In this document: positions 49,201 to 58,884 of the stretch, in pieces
How positions within the stretch are numbered: position 1 is the stretch's first letter
Layout of the letters: the number at the start of each line of letters is the position of its first letter
NCBI GenBank assembly: GCA_008694505.1
Contig: VZDJ01000033.1
Span: 5,562,867-5,626,866 of the forward strand
Direction of reading: 5' to 3'
Source of the DNA: Cyanoderma ruficeps
Lineage: Eukaryota > Chordata > Aves > Passeriformes > Timaliidae
DNA length: 64,000 bases
Notes under the pieces: model-generated
What the model saw: the letters and a program-made list of their open reading frames with translations, nothing else
What the model was told of the DNA's origin: nothing
Database searches by the model: none
Position numbers and translations under genes: made by a program

Positions 49201-52200
49201 AACCTTGCAGCCTGGAATTAGGGAGACACTTGCCAGGGTTAGTGATGAAGGCACAACAATTATTTTCTAACAATTATTTTCCCAAAGGGTATCTGACCAG
49301 TTAGCTAGCTGCTCCCTCTTCCTAACCAGTCTGTAAATATTCCAGATTTCACATCCTCTTGCTTCTCCCATTTCCTGCAGGCAGTAGCTTTCCTTCTTTT
49401 CAGGCACAGAGGCGTACACCTACCTACCACAAGCATAAACCATTCTGTCTCCTTCTGGAAAAAGCCAGATTTGCTCCTTTTTTAGATGAAATGATCAAAG
49501 TCAATCTAAAATCAAAGGGAAGAAGATGCCATTGAATTCCAGTGACACCTGTAGTAAGAGCCAGAGTATTTCCTACAGTTTTTGAGGCAGAAAAGCAACT
49601 TTGTGTTTAATCTCTTTGCTGCACTAAGCAAATGTTGCCAACTGTTTTCTTAATTCAGTTCTTCCAGTCCATTTTGTATCTAGGTCATCTTCAAGTTCAC
49701 ACCGCCACTTCAGCCAATTCTGGAGATCTTCCTAATCTTTTCTCTGTCTGCTTAATTTATCTGTATGAAGCCATCGACACGAGAGACATGAGCACCCTTT
49801 TCACCAATACAGAATTGCTCCTTTACAGGACATTTTAGCTTGGGTTTTTGTCTGTCCATTACTAGAGAGACCAGTTTAAATGCTCTGGTCTTTATTTTGA
49901 GAACTTTGAACACATCCAAGCACAAACTTTTTTTGCTGCTTTGCCAATGTTCACTGTAATTGAGAGCACCGTGAGAGCAGAACTTGTCCCTTAATGTTCC
50001 CTCTGAATATCCCAGCTAACAAGAATGTCTGGAGAAGCCTGGAAGGATTATACACCAATCCCCATGAAATTCGTGGGAATTTGGTACTTAGCTCCTTGAA
50101 ACTCCTAGGATTAAATTTTCACTAAAGCTCCCAGGCCAGCTCCTAGTCTCAGTTACATCATGCAAATCCAAGCTCTCACCAGTCTTGTCAGTGGAGTTGT
50201 TCTAGATTTACTGCCCAGCTCCATGTTAGAATTTGACTCAGAGGGGCCTGCAGGCTGGCAAGGGCTTTCCAGACCACCTGCAGCACCAGGCTTCTCCATG
50301 GCATTCCTTCCAGCCTGGCCTGTTTGTTCTGGATACCTATGGAAAAGGCAGTGCCCACTATCAGTGCTCCATCCTCTCCTTTGCTGAAGTCCCCACCTCC
50401 CCTGGCAACCAGCATCCTCTCCCTGGAAAAAGCAGCCCTCCCTACAAGCTCCACTGCACTGCCAACTGCCAGCCAGTATCTGTTATCAGGCCTCGACTTC
50501 TTAACAACCATGCTAATTATCTTCCCCATAAATATCACTTTTCTCCTGAGCTAAACCCACATTATGCAGACAATCTCGCTCTGGAAGCCTGCACTCTTTA
50601 TTACTTAAGACAGTTGTTCCATTTAACACACTTCTCAATGAAGAAGAAAAATGTCAATGCTGTCCTACACAAAAGACAACGCTCCAAGTGAAGCAATTTT
50701 AGATTAATGGTGAAATAAGATGCCAATGTTAGAATCCATCAGCAGAGAGCTTATTAACACAGTGCTTATTTAAATCTTATTTACACATCCACGCAGGTAT
50801 TCATCATGTTTTTAGAAAGAGACTATTTAATCATTCCTACCCTGGGCAAGTACAAGCTCATTCTTTCAGGAAGCCGAATCAGCATCCACAATCCCGTGAG
50901 GTCTGAGATACCTTAGCTGGTGTCAAACACCAGGCCCACCGTCACAGGGAGAGAACAGCCTGTGCTTTTAATTTGTAATTACATGGGCTAATTGTGGACA
51001 GCAGCAAAGGGATTCCACTGAGTAACAAGACAGAGAGCAATTAAGCACACTTTATCTTGTCATCCTCTAACAGTGCTGAATTGATGGTGCATCAGGCAAA
51101 AAGACAGGGAATATACAAAATTGTGAGAGAAAAGGCCCTTCCTCCAGCAGGATGCTCTCTGAGTCACTGTGCAAAGACTACAAAAACAAACAGCCCCATC
51201 CAACACCTCAGGCATCATCGCCCTTTCTCCTTCCTCAGAAGTACCTGACAGGTTCAAAACAAAACTCTCCTGCTGCAGCTTATTGTTTCCTTTCAGTCTT
51301 GCAGGGATTCAGTGCAAGAAGCTCTCGGGACATGCCAAGGGCCACGGGTACAAGACAGGGCAGACCTTTACAGGGGACTCTGACCATGCCTGGAACGCTG
51401 TCTACCTTGAGGGAAGGTGGCATTTACTGGACAGCACCTGGGGGAGCGGTTCTGTCGATGATTCCTTCACCACGTTCACCCACAGGTAAAGAACCTCCTC
51501 TATCTTAGTACATAAACCCTCCACGAAGGCAGAAGGAAAGCTGATAGGATTGGCAAACCAAACAGACACATTTGGTGCCACAAGAAGACCCAAAGCCGTG
51601 AGCAAGGTATCCAGGCTGCCTGTACAAGGCATGGAGCATAGCCTGTAGAGAGGTAGTAGCCCTGAGAAGCAAGTCACAAACTGCTAAAGGCCAACTGGCT
51701 TTGCTTGTCACATCTTCAGATTAAGCAACAGTCTGTGGCACTGGAGTCACAGCTTTTGTGAATTGATTGCAGTCAACACCCAGTGCCTCGATCTTCTTCC
51801 AGGAGCCTGTGGGTGCAAGGGAATAGTGCAAATACCCAGGGTTTATCCCAAAGCTCAGCATTTGCCCTGGAAACAGAAGACCAAAGCTCAGGTTTCTTTT
51901 CTGCCTGGGGAATTTCAAACCCACAGATCTCAGTTTATCAGCAGCTCAAACCACTCCAACATCGTCCTGCTGAAACCACCACCACTGTGCAAGAGGGAAG
52001 AATTCACTATTCGTAATTACTCATTTTCCTTAATTTCTCCCTTCTCCCAGGTACAATGAGTTTTACTTTCTGACTCACCCGGCCCTGTTCATTAACAATC
52101 ACTTCCCAGATAACAGTAACTGGCAGCTTCTTAAGCCCACGCTGACGCTGAAGGAGTTTGAGAACAACATGCTGCACAACAGCAACTTCTACATGCTGGG

Positions 52201-54004
52201 GCTGCTGGCCGTACACCCAGACACTCCCATCATCCAAACAGGTAATGGAGAAGCCATGGAGCATCTTCCCTCATGCATCCCACATCCAACACACACCCCT
52301 GTGCACCTCTTCAGGCCATACTGAGCAACCTGAGAGAGTCCAGCAGCTCTTTTAACATAAAATCACACAGGTGCCACAACTGAACAAGGCCCACATTTAA
52401 GACCCCCTCCTCTGGATTTTCCAAGAGCTGGAGGAATTTAACTGGATGGCTAATATGTGAATGCTAAGAACAGAATTAAAACTTGTGGACATCAGCGTTT
52501 TAGGATGTAATGAGGACTTCAAGCTGTTTGGGAACCAGCTCACAGGGAGGTAGATTAATCTTACATATAGACACTGGAGAGTTCCTGCACTTTGAAACTC
52601 CTGGGAGCAGCTACTGGGTTGGCAGTCAGGTCTAATCACCTCTAATTCAGCCTTTCATGATCACAGAATTACAGAATTCCATAATGGTTTGAGTCAGGAG
52701 GGACCTTAAAGTCCATCTCATTCCAAGCCCCCACCATGGGCAGGTACACTTTCCACTAGACCAGGTTGCCCCAAACTCCATCCAGTCTGGCCTGATCTGG
52801 TACTTTGAGTTATATTTCACACAGGCTTTCCCATTCTATCAGACCACAGCTCCATGTCAGGGGGTATCAGAACAGGATAAATGCACATCTCCCAAGCAAA
52901 GGCCACTCTCATTCCTTCTGAGGGACATCGGTCTAAGCAGACAGCTGACAGGCTATGACCTGCCAGTTGCAGCTGTTGATTTTACTTCTAGAGAAACAGC
53001 AACTTACTGGGCCAGATTAGCCTTCCCAGAACAGGGGGTCCATGTAAAACCTGCACTGACACTCCTATGCAGCCTCTTTTCTTTTGTATTTCCCAGTAAA
53101 TGGAAAAGCCTCTGTATCCGTGGACTGCCGTCCTGGCACGTTGTTTATGTTTAAGCTGAAGGGAACAGATGAACACGGTTTGATGACTTTGACAAAACAC
53201 GGCATGGAGCTGGATATCTACCCACAGAAGACAGGGAGACACAAGCTGGAGATCTTTGCCAAGCCTTCCAAGGCTGAGGCTTCGGATGACGTCTACAAGT
53301 GCGTGGTGGAGTACGTGGTGGAGTGCGAGTCTGTGGACCCGGCCATGCGCTTCCCCAAGGACCTGCACCAGCCCGTGGGGCCCAGCTGGTTCTCCAAGCG
53401 CCACGGCTTCCTGCGGCCGTCGCACCACGAGCCCGTCCTGCACACCAACGACGGGCGCTGCTCCCTCACCTTCACCCTGGGCAAGGACATCAGCGTCCTG
53501 ACCTCGCTGCACACCGACGGCAGCAGCCTGGCCGAGGACATGGGCCGGCGGCACGTGCTGCAGATCCACCGCGGGAACCAGGTCGAGCTCAAGGTCCACC
53601 TCCCGCACGCGGGGAACTTCGTTCTCAAAATCTACTCCAAGAAGAAGTCGGACCCCGGTAATTACGACTACATCTTCAACTACCTCATCAGGTGCCTGAA
53701 CACGGAGGTGAAGTGGCCAGCCTTCCCCCAGAGCTACAGCAAGTGGCTGCAAGACTACGAGATCCTGGAGCCGCTCTCGGGCCTGCTGCCGGCCAACCGC
53801 AACGTCCAGTTCAAACTCAAAATGCACGGCATTGCCAAGGTGCTGGTCCAGGCTGAGAACACCTACCCTCTCACCCAGAACAAGGACTGCTGGGAGGGGA
53901 CCTGCAACACCTCGGGGTGCAGAGAGGTGTTTGTGATGGTGCACGAGAATGCCAACCACAGCTTCTACTCGCACGTCCTCAAATACGAAGTTGAGACCCA
54001 GTAA
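37098..54004 (+). CDS. KY: KY, kyphoscoliosis peptidase (complete, 12 coding exons)
   Basis: KY is a transglutaminase-like protein of the muscle Z-disc, tied to filamin C and other sarcomere partners. Loss causes kyphoscoliosis in mouse and myopathy in people. Twelve exons join with agreeing phases: 37098-37221, 38188-38250, 40249-40311, 41875-41949, 42068-42100, 42686-42736, 43824-43906, 44266-44374, 47002-47119, 51297-51485, 52051-52241, 53097-54004. The total is 2007 nt, 668 aa, against 661 aa for human from memory. The N-terminus MDLKTDANAV resembles human MELKKDINAV. The transglutaminase core spans roughly 170-300 with Cys228 (SICEGYA), His270 (SDHAWNAV) and Asp285 (HLLDSTWG), each three residues beyond the human triad as I recall it. 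Three beta-rich modules follow (about 367-445, 480-566, 596-668). The start at 37098 is chosen over 37089 for its strong context (ACCATGG) and family fit. The N-terminal exons 2-6 are the least conserved and the least certain part. Confidence 0.93.
38188..38250 (+). CDS. KY: KY coding exon 2 (63 nt)
   Basis: The acceptor TTCTGTCTTACAG precedes it and the donor AATG|GTAGGT follows. Phase 1 in, phase 1 out. The peptide is low in hydrophobic residues (GDGNGNSRSQPRQGTDLN), as expected for the disordered linker ahead of the transglutaminase core. Called from splice sites and phase, since this part of KY is poorly conserved. Confidence 0.65.
39121..39158. repeat. Perfect two-copy 19-bp tandem repeat in KY intron 2
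   Basis: The unit GCTGCACACAGTCTAGGAG occurs at 39121-39139 and again without change at 39140-39158. Identity of the copies suggests a recent duplication. Confidence 0.92.
40249..40311 (+). CDS. KY: KY coding exon 3 (63 nt)
   Basis: The acceptor CTTTGTGCCCCCAG and the strong donor AAAG|GTAAGT bound a 63-nt exon of phase 1-1 encoding RRGPTEPCQQTPPITSGPGK. The QQTPPITS segment resembles the QQPQVITS segment I recall just ahead of GTQLTVEV in human KY. Confidence 0.7.
40545..40600 (+). mobile_element. CR1 LINE, terminal tail in KY intron 3
   Basis: AGGATCTTTAAGGTCTCTTC followed by CAACCCAAACCATTCTGTGA is the last part of a CR1 3' end in sense orientation. Confidence 0.85.
41875..41949 (+). CDS. 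KY: KY coding exon 4
   Basis: This encodes GTQVTVEIHHEDTSPPLIKR-LSLGK, close to human GTQLTVEVH. Acceptor TTGTTTCTTGCAG, donor AAAG|GTACAG, phase 1-1. A second acceptor 24 bases upstream (TTTTTAG at 41850) is also in frame and could add eight residues. Confidence 0.88.
42068..42100 (+). CDS. KY: KY coding exon 5 (33 nt microexon)
   Basis: A short phase 1-1 exon encoding SQRLRGHDNK. Acceptor CTTTTTGCAG, donor AAAG|GTGAGG. Its place and sequence agree with the KRLQGDKNG segment recalled from human KY. Confidence 0.78.
42686..42736 (+). CDS. KY: KY coding exon 6 (51 nt)
   Basis: This encodes FQKIEAPRPPGAKDLH. Long pyrimidine tract and TGCAG acceptor, donor CACG|GTAATT, phase 1-1. The RPPGAKDLHAYPWDKSS join across to exon 7 mirrors the human RQPGGKDAHAYPWDRSS segment. 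Confidence 0.85.
43824..43906 (+). CDS. KY: KY coding exon 7
   Basis: This encodes AYPWDKSSLKSMPVDLQQLE and KLDAYALK, which is nearly the human sequence. Acceptor TTTCTTCCCAG, donor AAAA|GTAAGT. 83 nt, leaving phase 0. Confidence 0.95.
44266..44374 (+). CDS. KY: KY coding exon 8
   Basis: This encodes VNVKNSVEELVKALLKQART then DLEKVRAIWMWICHHI, the helical start of the transglutaminase-like core. Acceptor CCCACACACAG, donor CATAG|GTAGGC. 109 nt, leaving phase 1. Confidence 0.95.
44770..44870 (+). mobile_element. CR1 LINE, 3' terminal fragment in KY intron 8
   Basis: AAGCAACCTGGTCGAGTGGA, AGGTGTCCCTGCCCATGGCA and TTTTTAAGGTCCCTTCCCAT with ACCATTCTAAG mark a sense CR1 tail. Confidence 0.92.
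46418..46545 (+). mobile_element. CR1 LINE, 3' terminal fragment in KY intron 8
   Basis: ACTGGACAGGGCTTGGAGCA, CTGGTCTAATGGAAGGTGTC and CCAATCCAAACCATTCTACA identify a sense CR1 tail. Confidence 0.92.
47002..47119 (+). CDS. KY: KY coding exon 9 (catalytic cysteine)
   Basis: This encodes EYDVVGYHNKSQLSSKPRDV then LQMGKSICEGYAELFEHMC. The cysteine of ICEGYA (codon 47082-47084, residue 228) is the transglutaminase nucleophile position. Acceptor CTTCCCCCAG, donor GCAG|GTAAAT, leaving phase 2. The following intron is the longest in the gene (about 4.2 kb). Confidence 0.95.
47120..51296 (+). other. KY intron 9: content
   Basis: The largest KY intron. Apart from the CR1 tail near 48.27 kb it shows no repeat I recognise and no exon. 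AT-rich sequence at 48390-48560 and 50690-51060 has scattered TAAT motifs. Confidence 0.55.
48262..48302 (+). mobile_element. CR1 LINE, very short tail in KY intron 9
   Basis: GGTCCATTCCAACCCAAACC followed by ATTCTGTGACACTGAAT is the extreme 3' end of a CR1 copy. Confidence 0.75.
51297..51485 (+). CDS. KY: KY coding exon 10 (catalytic His and Asp)
   Basis: The segment LAGIQCKKLSGHAKGHGYKT leads to SDHAWNAVYLEGRWHLLDST and WGSGSVDD. His270 (codon 51385-51387) and Asp285 (codon 51430-51432) complete the triad. Acceptor TTTCCTTTCAG, donor CACAG|GTAAAG, phase 2-2. Confidence 0.96.
52051..52241 (+). CDS. KY: KY coding exon 11
   Basis: This begins RYNEFYFLTHPALFINNHFP and contains WQLLKPTLTLKEFENNM, matching the human YNEFYFLTHPALF block. 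Acceptor CTTCTCCCAG, donor AACAG|GTAATG, leaving phase 1. Confidence 0.96.
52660..52810 (-). mobile_element. CR1 LINE, 3' terminal fragment (reverse) in KY intron 11
   Basis: On the plus strand: ATCACAGAATTACAGAATTC, GGAGGGACCTTAAAGTCCAT, CCCACCATGGGCAGGTACAC and TTTCCACTAGACCAGGTTGC. This is the reverse complement of a CR1 tail. Confidence 0.92.
53097..54004 (+). CDS. KY: KY coding exon 12 (last, 908 nt with stop)
   Basis: Starts VNGKASVSVDCRPGTLFMFK after acceptor TTGTATTTCCCAG and ends KYEVETQ with TAA at 54002-54004. It encodes nearly half of the protein, the three beta-rich C-terminal modules. From about 53290 to 53830 third codon positions are strongly GC, unlike the first 190 bases of the exon. 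That composition leaves long open frames on the opposite strand and in other frames, which are not genes. Confidence 0.97.
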
Positions 54005-55030
54005 CACCCACTCCTCGTTCTTTCACTCACCCGCATGAACCGACCTCCCCGGCGTGCCCCAAACCAGCACAGCTTTAGGAGATTGCTCATTCTCTCAACC
54101 GAATCCGTTCTTTCAACAAATGCAGGACATCACTTTCAGGCTTTTGCCAGACCATGGGCTCAAAGATGGTCAAGGAAGCAGAAAATCCTGTTAAAAAAAG
54201 GCGCAGCAGTGGAAGACATGAGATAAAACCCTCGCCTACATTTCAGTAACACTGCACAGACAAATATTTAGAAGAAAACAACTGACTGTCTGCAGGGCAT
54301 TCTGTGCCAGCAGGGATTGCTGGTTTCCAAGTTATGGACCATAAGAAAAGTCTTACGAGGGCTACTCCAAGAAGTCACCTAATTATGGGGCAGGATGAAG
54401 AAAGTGCACCCTGGTTTTGAGCAGCAACATTGGACATGAGGAACTTCATGATATTTACACCAAGTTTCCGTATAACTGCAGTAAAGTTGCAAAATACATC
54501 CGAGGAGAGAGAAAAGTTGGGAAGAAGATACTACATGAAGTTTCCTTGTGCACTTCACTGTCTTACAGATAACAACAATGCTGGAAAAATACTTTCTACG
54601 CTGACTCTTAAATACATTAAACAAAATCATTTTTACCTTTTTATATTAGAGTATTGTAGACACTTTTTCTGCTGTAATCATATCTGAAGCATATGGACGT
54701 TTCCGTAACCAAAATTACAGTAAAAATCAGAATAAAGTTCTCAGAAATCACTCCTTCCTCCAACCTATGCAATTCTGCAGCTACAAACTGACGGGGTTAC
54801 ATGGGACAGCAGGATGAGTGACATTATTATCATGTAACAAACCATTTGGTGCTGTACTCTTGGAAAATGCCTCTGTGCACAAGGCAAAGGAATCCCACCA
54901 CAACCGCACATCCTGAGATGGAGCAACATTTTCATAACCAATTCAGATGCCTGTGAGCGTTAGCATGACCCAAGAGGTATTATGTTTGAGCTTGAATGGA
55001 AAATAAATCTGTTATGTTTTTGCACTCTGT
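54005..55030 (+). other. KY: KY 3' untranslated region with two candidate poly(A) signals
   Basis: Sequence after the KY stop codon. AATAAA occurs at 54731-54736 and again at 55002-55007. The second is followed by a T/G-rich stretch (GTTATGTTTTTGC), which better fits a cleavage site, so the longer end near 55030 is a little preferred. No other gene seen. Confidence 0.55.
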
Positions 55031-58000
55031 TTCATTGATTAAACAATATGAATTCTCTTCCTAAAGCTGCCATATTTTCCACACACAAGAGGTAGGTTGT
55101 TCCTACATTCCCTCCTCAGTGGCTGGATGGCAGGAATTACTCCCAGGGCTGCCCACCTGCAGCAGGCTCACTCCTACGTTACTCCTTTGACCCCAGCACC
55201 CAGGGCTGAGTTCCCATTTAAGCAGGTTCAGTACCTGCAGCCAGATTCCAGGATCAGCACTCTCTGTGAGGATGCAGGCTGCTGCAGACAGGAGCTGCAA
55301 GCATAAACACAACATGTGAGCTAACAGGGCACACTCCAGGGTAAGCTGGGAGCACAGCAAAGCTTTGGGGTCTTTTTGTACTTGGTGACAAGAGGCTCCA
55401 TATGCAACATAAAAGTAAGTTTTAAGTCTTCCCCTAAACAGCTCAGCGTCTTTGCCCTCAAAAACTGGTGGCAGCAGCTCCTCCCTGCAGGAACACTAAC
55501 AAGCCGTGGAGCCCAGCAGGCACTTGCTCCCTGGGCATCAACACAGACTGAGCAGCCAGATGCAAGGCAGACTCAGGGATCTTTTGTTTGCCTAAGGACC
55601 TTGAAGGCTAAAGCAAGTATTGTCTGTCAGCACAGACAGCCCTGGTTTATTTTGGTGCCTGGCAGAAGGGTTCTTTTTTCTCAGATCCCACTTTTCAGAT
55701 CAAGAAGGACACACTGCAGTAGCTTTCATTTCACAGGTCAAGCTGATCCAGTCAAATACGTCACTTCTTACAATGGCAGGATAAGGAAACATCCCAGAGA
55801 GCTTAGTGACTAAAGAAAACAACTTCTTCCACTGAACAGGGTCAAGGATACCAAAGTACAGACACTCTTCATGGAACCACACATTTGATATTTACTTATA
55901 CGTACACAAATTGGCACAAGCACACCAACAGACACTTTGGCAAAGCCTCTCTGCAGGTGACACCGCTATGAATGCAGTCCCTGCTCCTTGTCTCAAAGAC
56001 TCACTTCCACAGGCCCTCTCTCTGAGCCCACATGCTCTATTTCTGTCTCAAGATGGCAGAGGGAACACTTACCCCAAGAGAGTACAGAAGATAGTTTATG
56101 CACTATTGCTTCCTACTTAGCACAACCTCAAAGACTGTTCCCTGTTCCTGCAACCCAATTCTGCAAAATCCAGGCACCTGCAATTCCACACATCTACAGA
56201 GTCCTGGATTCTTTAACCCCTCAGACTAAAGAGTGACCCCAAGCTCTGTCACACTTACAGAACATCTGTAACACACTAAAGACAGATGAAGCCTGCACAG
56301 CTTCCCACTCTACAGATCTACAAAAGGAAGTGCTGCAAATGAAGTTCCACACTTTTGTCTCAAACAGAAAACAAATACTGGTTTTGCCCCGCAAGTGTGG
56401 AAGAAATTCTTTAGTGCTATCGAAGGCATAAGTTCAAAGACACAAACCCCCCTCTCCAGCTTCATTAATTATAAAGCTCCCAGGGCCAGGTGATTATTCC
56501 AAGGGAGGTTTGACACTGCAAAGGCAGAGAATGCCTGAGAAACCCTGCAGCCCCAGATAAAAGCATCTCAGAACTCTGCACTTGCTGTGACATCTCCCTC
56601 CAGGATAAACACAGCTCCTTCTCTTCCCCCTCATAAAAAATGCACATTCTTCAGCACAGCCAAGGTTCCAACAGCAGGAGAACAGCTCTGGAACAGACTT
56701 TTCAGTTATCTCAGGGCATCTGCAGTGAGAGAAGGTGGGAAAGACAGAGCACACACACACACCAACATAAGGAAGTAACTCAGCAGTTCTCCTGCTGCAA
56801 ATGCTACTTTAGATTACATTAATTCAAATTTTTAGTCTACTCCCTGAGTGAAGCTGCTTATAACAAGTATTAGAAATTGATAAAACTGTAGGATTATAGC
56901 TGCTAATTAAACAAATGGATCATCTTCAGTCTTGTTCTTCCCTTCTGCCAACATGCACTGCCAAATATCTCTGAAGGGATATGGAAGAGCACATCAGAAA
57001 CAAGGCAAAATGTATCCTGAAAACACCAACAGCATGATGCAACACTCAGTAACTATTGTAACAAATCTTCAGGAAATACAATACTATTTGCAAGATATTA
57101 TTTCAAAAATGAAATTTTGAAATGAAGGCTGTAAGGAATCCCTAAGGGTTCTGGCATATCACACAGTGCATCTATAGGTTCATCTGCAAAGAGAAAAAAG
57201 TTGGGTATATTCTGCTGGCCAAATTTTATCAAAATGCCCCACCACCCAACAAGTCCATACTTGAAATCTGCACAGGCAGGGTGGATGTTCCAAAAACACC
57301 CATGGACAGCTCTGCAGAGGATCCAAGGCCCGTGCCTGACTCTGTGCAGAACACAACCACAGTCCAGCCCCAGCTGGGGGCAGTTCAGCACCTCATTACA
57401 AAGGCTGCACAATGAGAATCCAGAATGGATTTAAAGGTTTTATTCTCGTGCAAAGAACTTCACAAGAAAACCAAAATACGAGGACTCTTGGATTGGAATG
57501 TTTCTAAACTCTGGGATGCAGAGGTGCACACCCAGGTGCAGCCCCAGCCAGCAGCCAGGCATCCCCTTGGCTAAACCCACCTGTCTGACACAATGGTTGG
57601 GCTCTGTGTACATGTGGTGCTTCTGATTTCCTGTCCCTTGAGGGCATTAAGCTGCTCTAACACAAGGCAAAGCTGATGGAAAGGAACAGGAAACTTATGG
57701 ACACAGAATGTCCTCATCCCAACGTTTGCCTGTACAAAGGCTATGAAGACTCAGCCACAGGAGACCTGCAGAGACCCCAAAAGAAAACAAGTCCATAGGA
57801 AATAAGCCCTGTTCACTCATTAACAACTTACTTCCCTCGAGGAAAGACTGAGTATTTTCCCCAAAGAAGGTCACAGATGTATTTTGATGCATCAGTTCCA
57901 CTGGACTGTCCAGATTCAACCCAGGCTGGCACCAGCTCCCATGGCAGCTGCAATGACACGTGGATGAACCTCACCTGCTTGTGGGTTCTCCTTCCATCCA

Positions 58001-58225
58001 GTGTCACTTCTCATTCCCATTTCTCTTTTCCAGGAGCCATGACCACATCCAGAATTCAGCCACTCATTCCTCAGCTATTCTGCAGTACTTTAAGCACCTT
58101 GTGCAGCAAGATAAAGACACCAGATACTACACAAATTGTAAAGGGCAGAAGCTGCAAGAACCAGGAAATATTAAGAAATTCCACTAAGGGCAAATTAACT
58201 GGAAAAAATGCAGATAATCTAAAGG
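55031..58225. other. Gap between the convergent KY and CEP63 3' ends
   Basis: No coding exon recognised on either strand. It has a short (CA) run near 56750-56762 and a further minus-strand AATAAA at 57443-57438 that could serve a longer CEP63 transcript. The frames of 60-145 codons lack domains. Confidence 0.5.
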
Positions 58226-58725
58226 AAAGATGAACTTTATTCCTTGTTCCTTGAAGAACATAGCTATGCTGGGATGGAAGAGGTGTTGATCCAAGCTCCT
58301 GATGAGAAGGAAAGATAAGCCACAAGAGTCACTTTGTGTATTTGTATGAACAAGAAAAGAGGTGTTTGGCATTCTAATTTATTTCGGTGCTTTTACACAT
58401 ATAAAATATACTTAAAATACTTTACATAAAAACTAGCAGATAGTCTGCTTTTAAAAAACACCATAATCTTTGTGAGTGAGCACGTAGCTCTGATGCAGGT
58501 CTCTGACCTATGGCAAGCTGATTGAAATGTTTGTGGTGTAACACCCCTCTTCAGAGCAAGCATGTAGACAGGAGTTCCTTCTCCTCAGCTCCCATCCTGC
58601 TGGTTCAGCTTCAAGTGGGACACATGGCCTCTCCTCAAGCTCCAATCCCACCTGGATACAGGCACCTTCCCACTCACAGTTTGGAACCACATAAGGAAAC
58701 CAGCATTCCAATTCCACAAGAAACA
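58226..58725 (-). other. CEP63: CEP63 3' untranslated region with candidate poly(A) signals
   Basis: Sequence downstream of the CEP63 stop codon on the minus strand. AATAAA occurs at 58383-58378, about 345 bases past the stop, and again at 58241-58236. Either could end the message. Confidence 0.5.
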
Positions 58726-58884
58726 TTATTCCTGGTGCTCAAATCGCCTCACTATCTTTGCACTCTCTTTTTTCAGTTCCTCAATGTGAGCATTTAGGCA
58801 CTCCAGGATATGCTGGGATCTCACTTCTTCATCTTCCAGGTATCGTGCAGCAATGGATCCGACAGAAGCTGTAGGCAAGGGGCA
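58726..58884 (-). CDS. CEP63: CEP63 last coding exon
   Basis: Begins [20 protein letters not shown] after acceptor TTTCCCTTTAG, and ends with [15 protein letters not shown] and TAA. 159 nt, phase 0 in. It is the conserved C-terminal helix of CEP63, rich in Glu, Lys and His-Ile-Leu repeats. Confidence 0.95.
   Translation of the reverse strand, partial: CPLPTASVGSIAARYLEDEEVRSQHILECLNAHIEELKKESAKIVRRFEHQE

Noticed and set aside
53256..53661. Two other plus-strand open frames inside KY exon 12
   Set aside because: Shifted frames of the same GC-rich coding block, with Arg/Ala/Ser-rich nonsense peptides.
52988..54007. 339-codon antisense open frame opposite KY exon 12
   Set aside because: It mirrors the GC-rich third codon positions of the real KY exon. 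The sense strand has the conserved protein.
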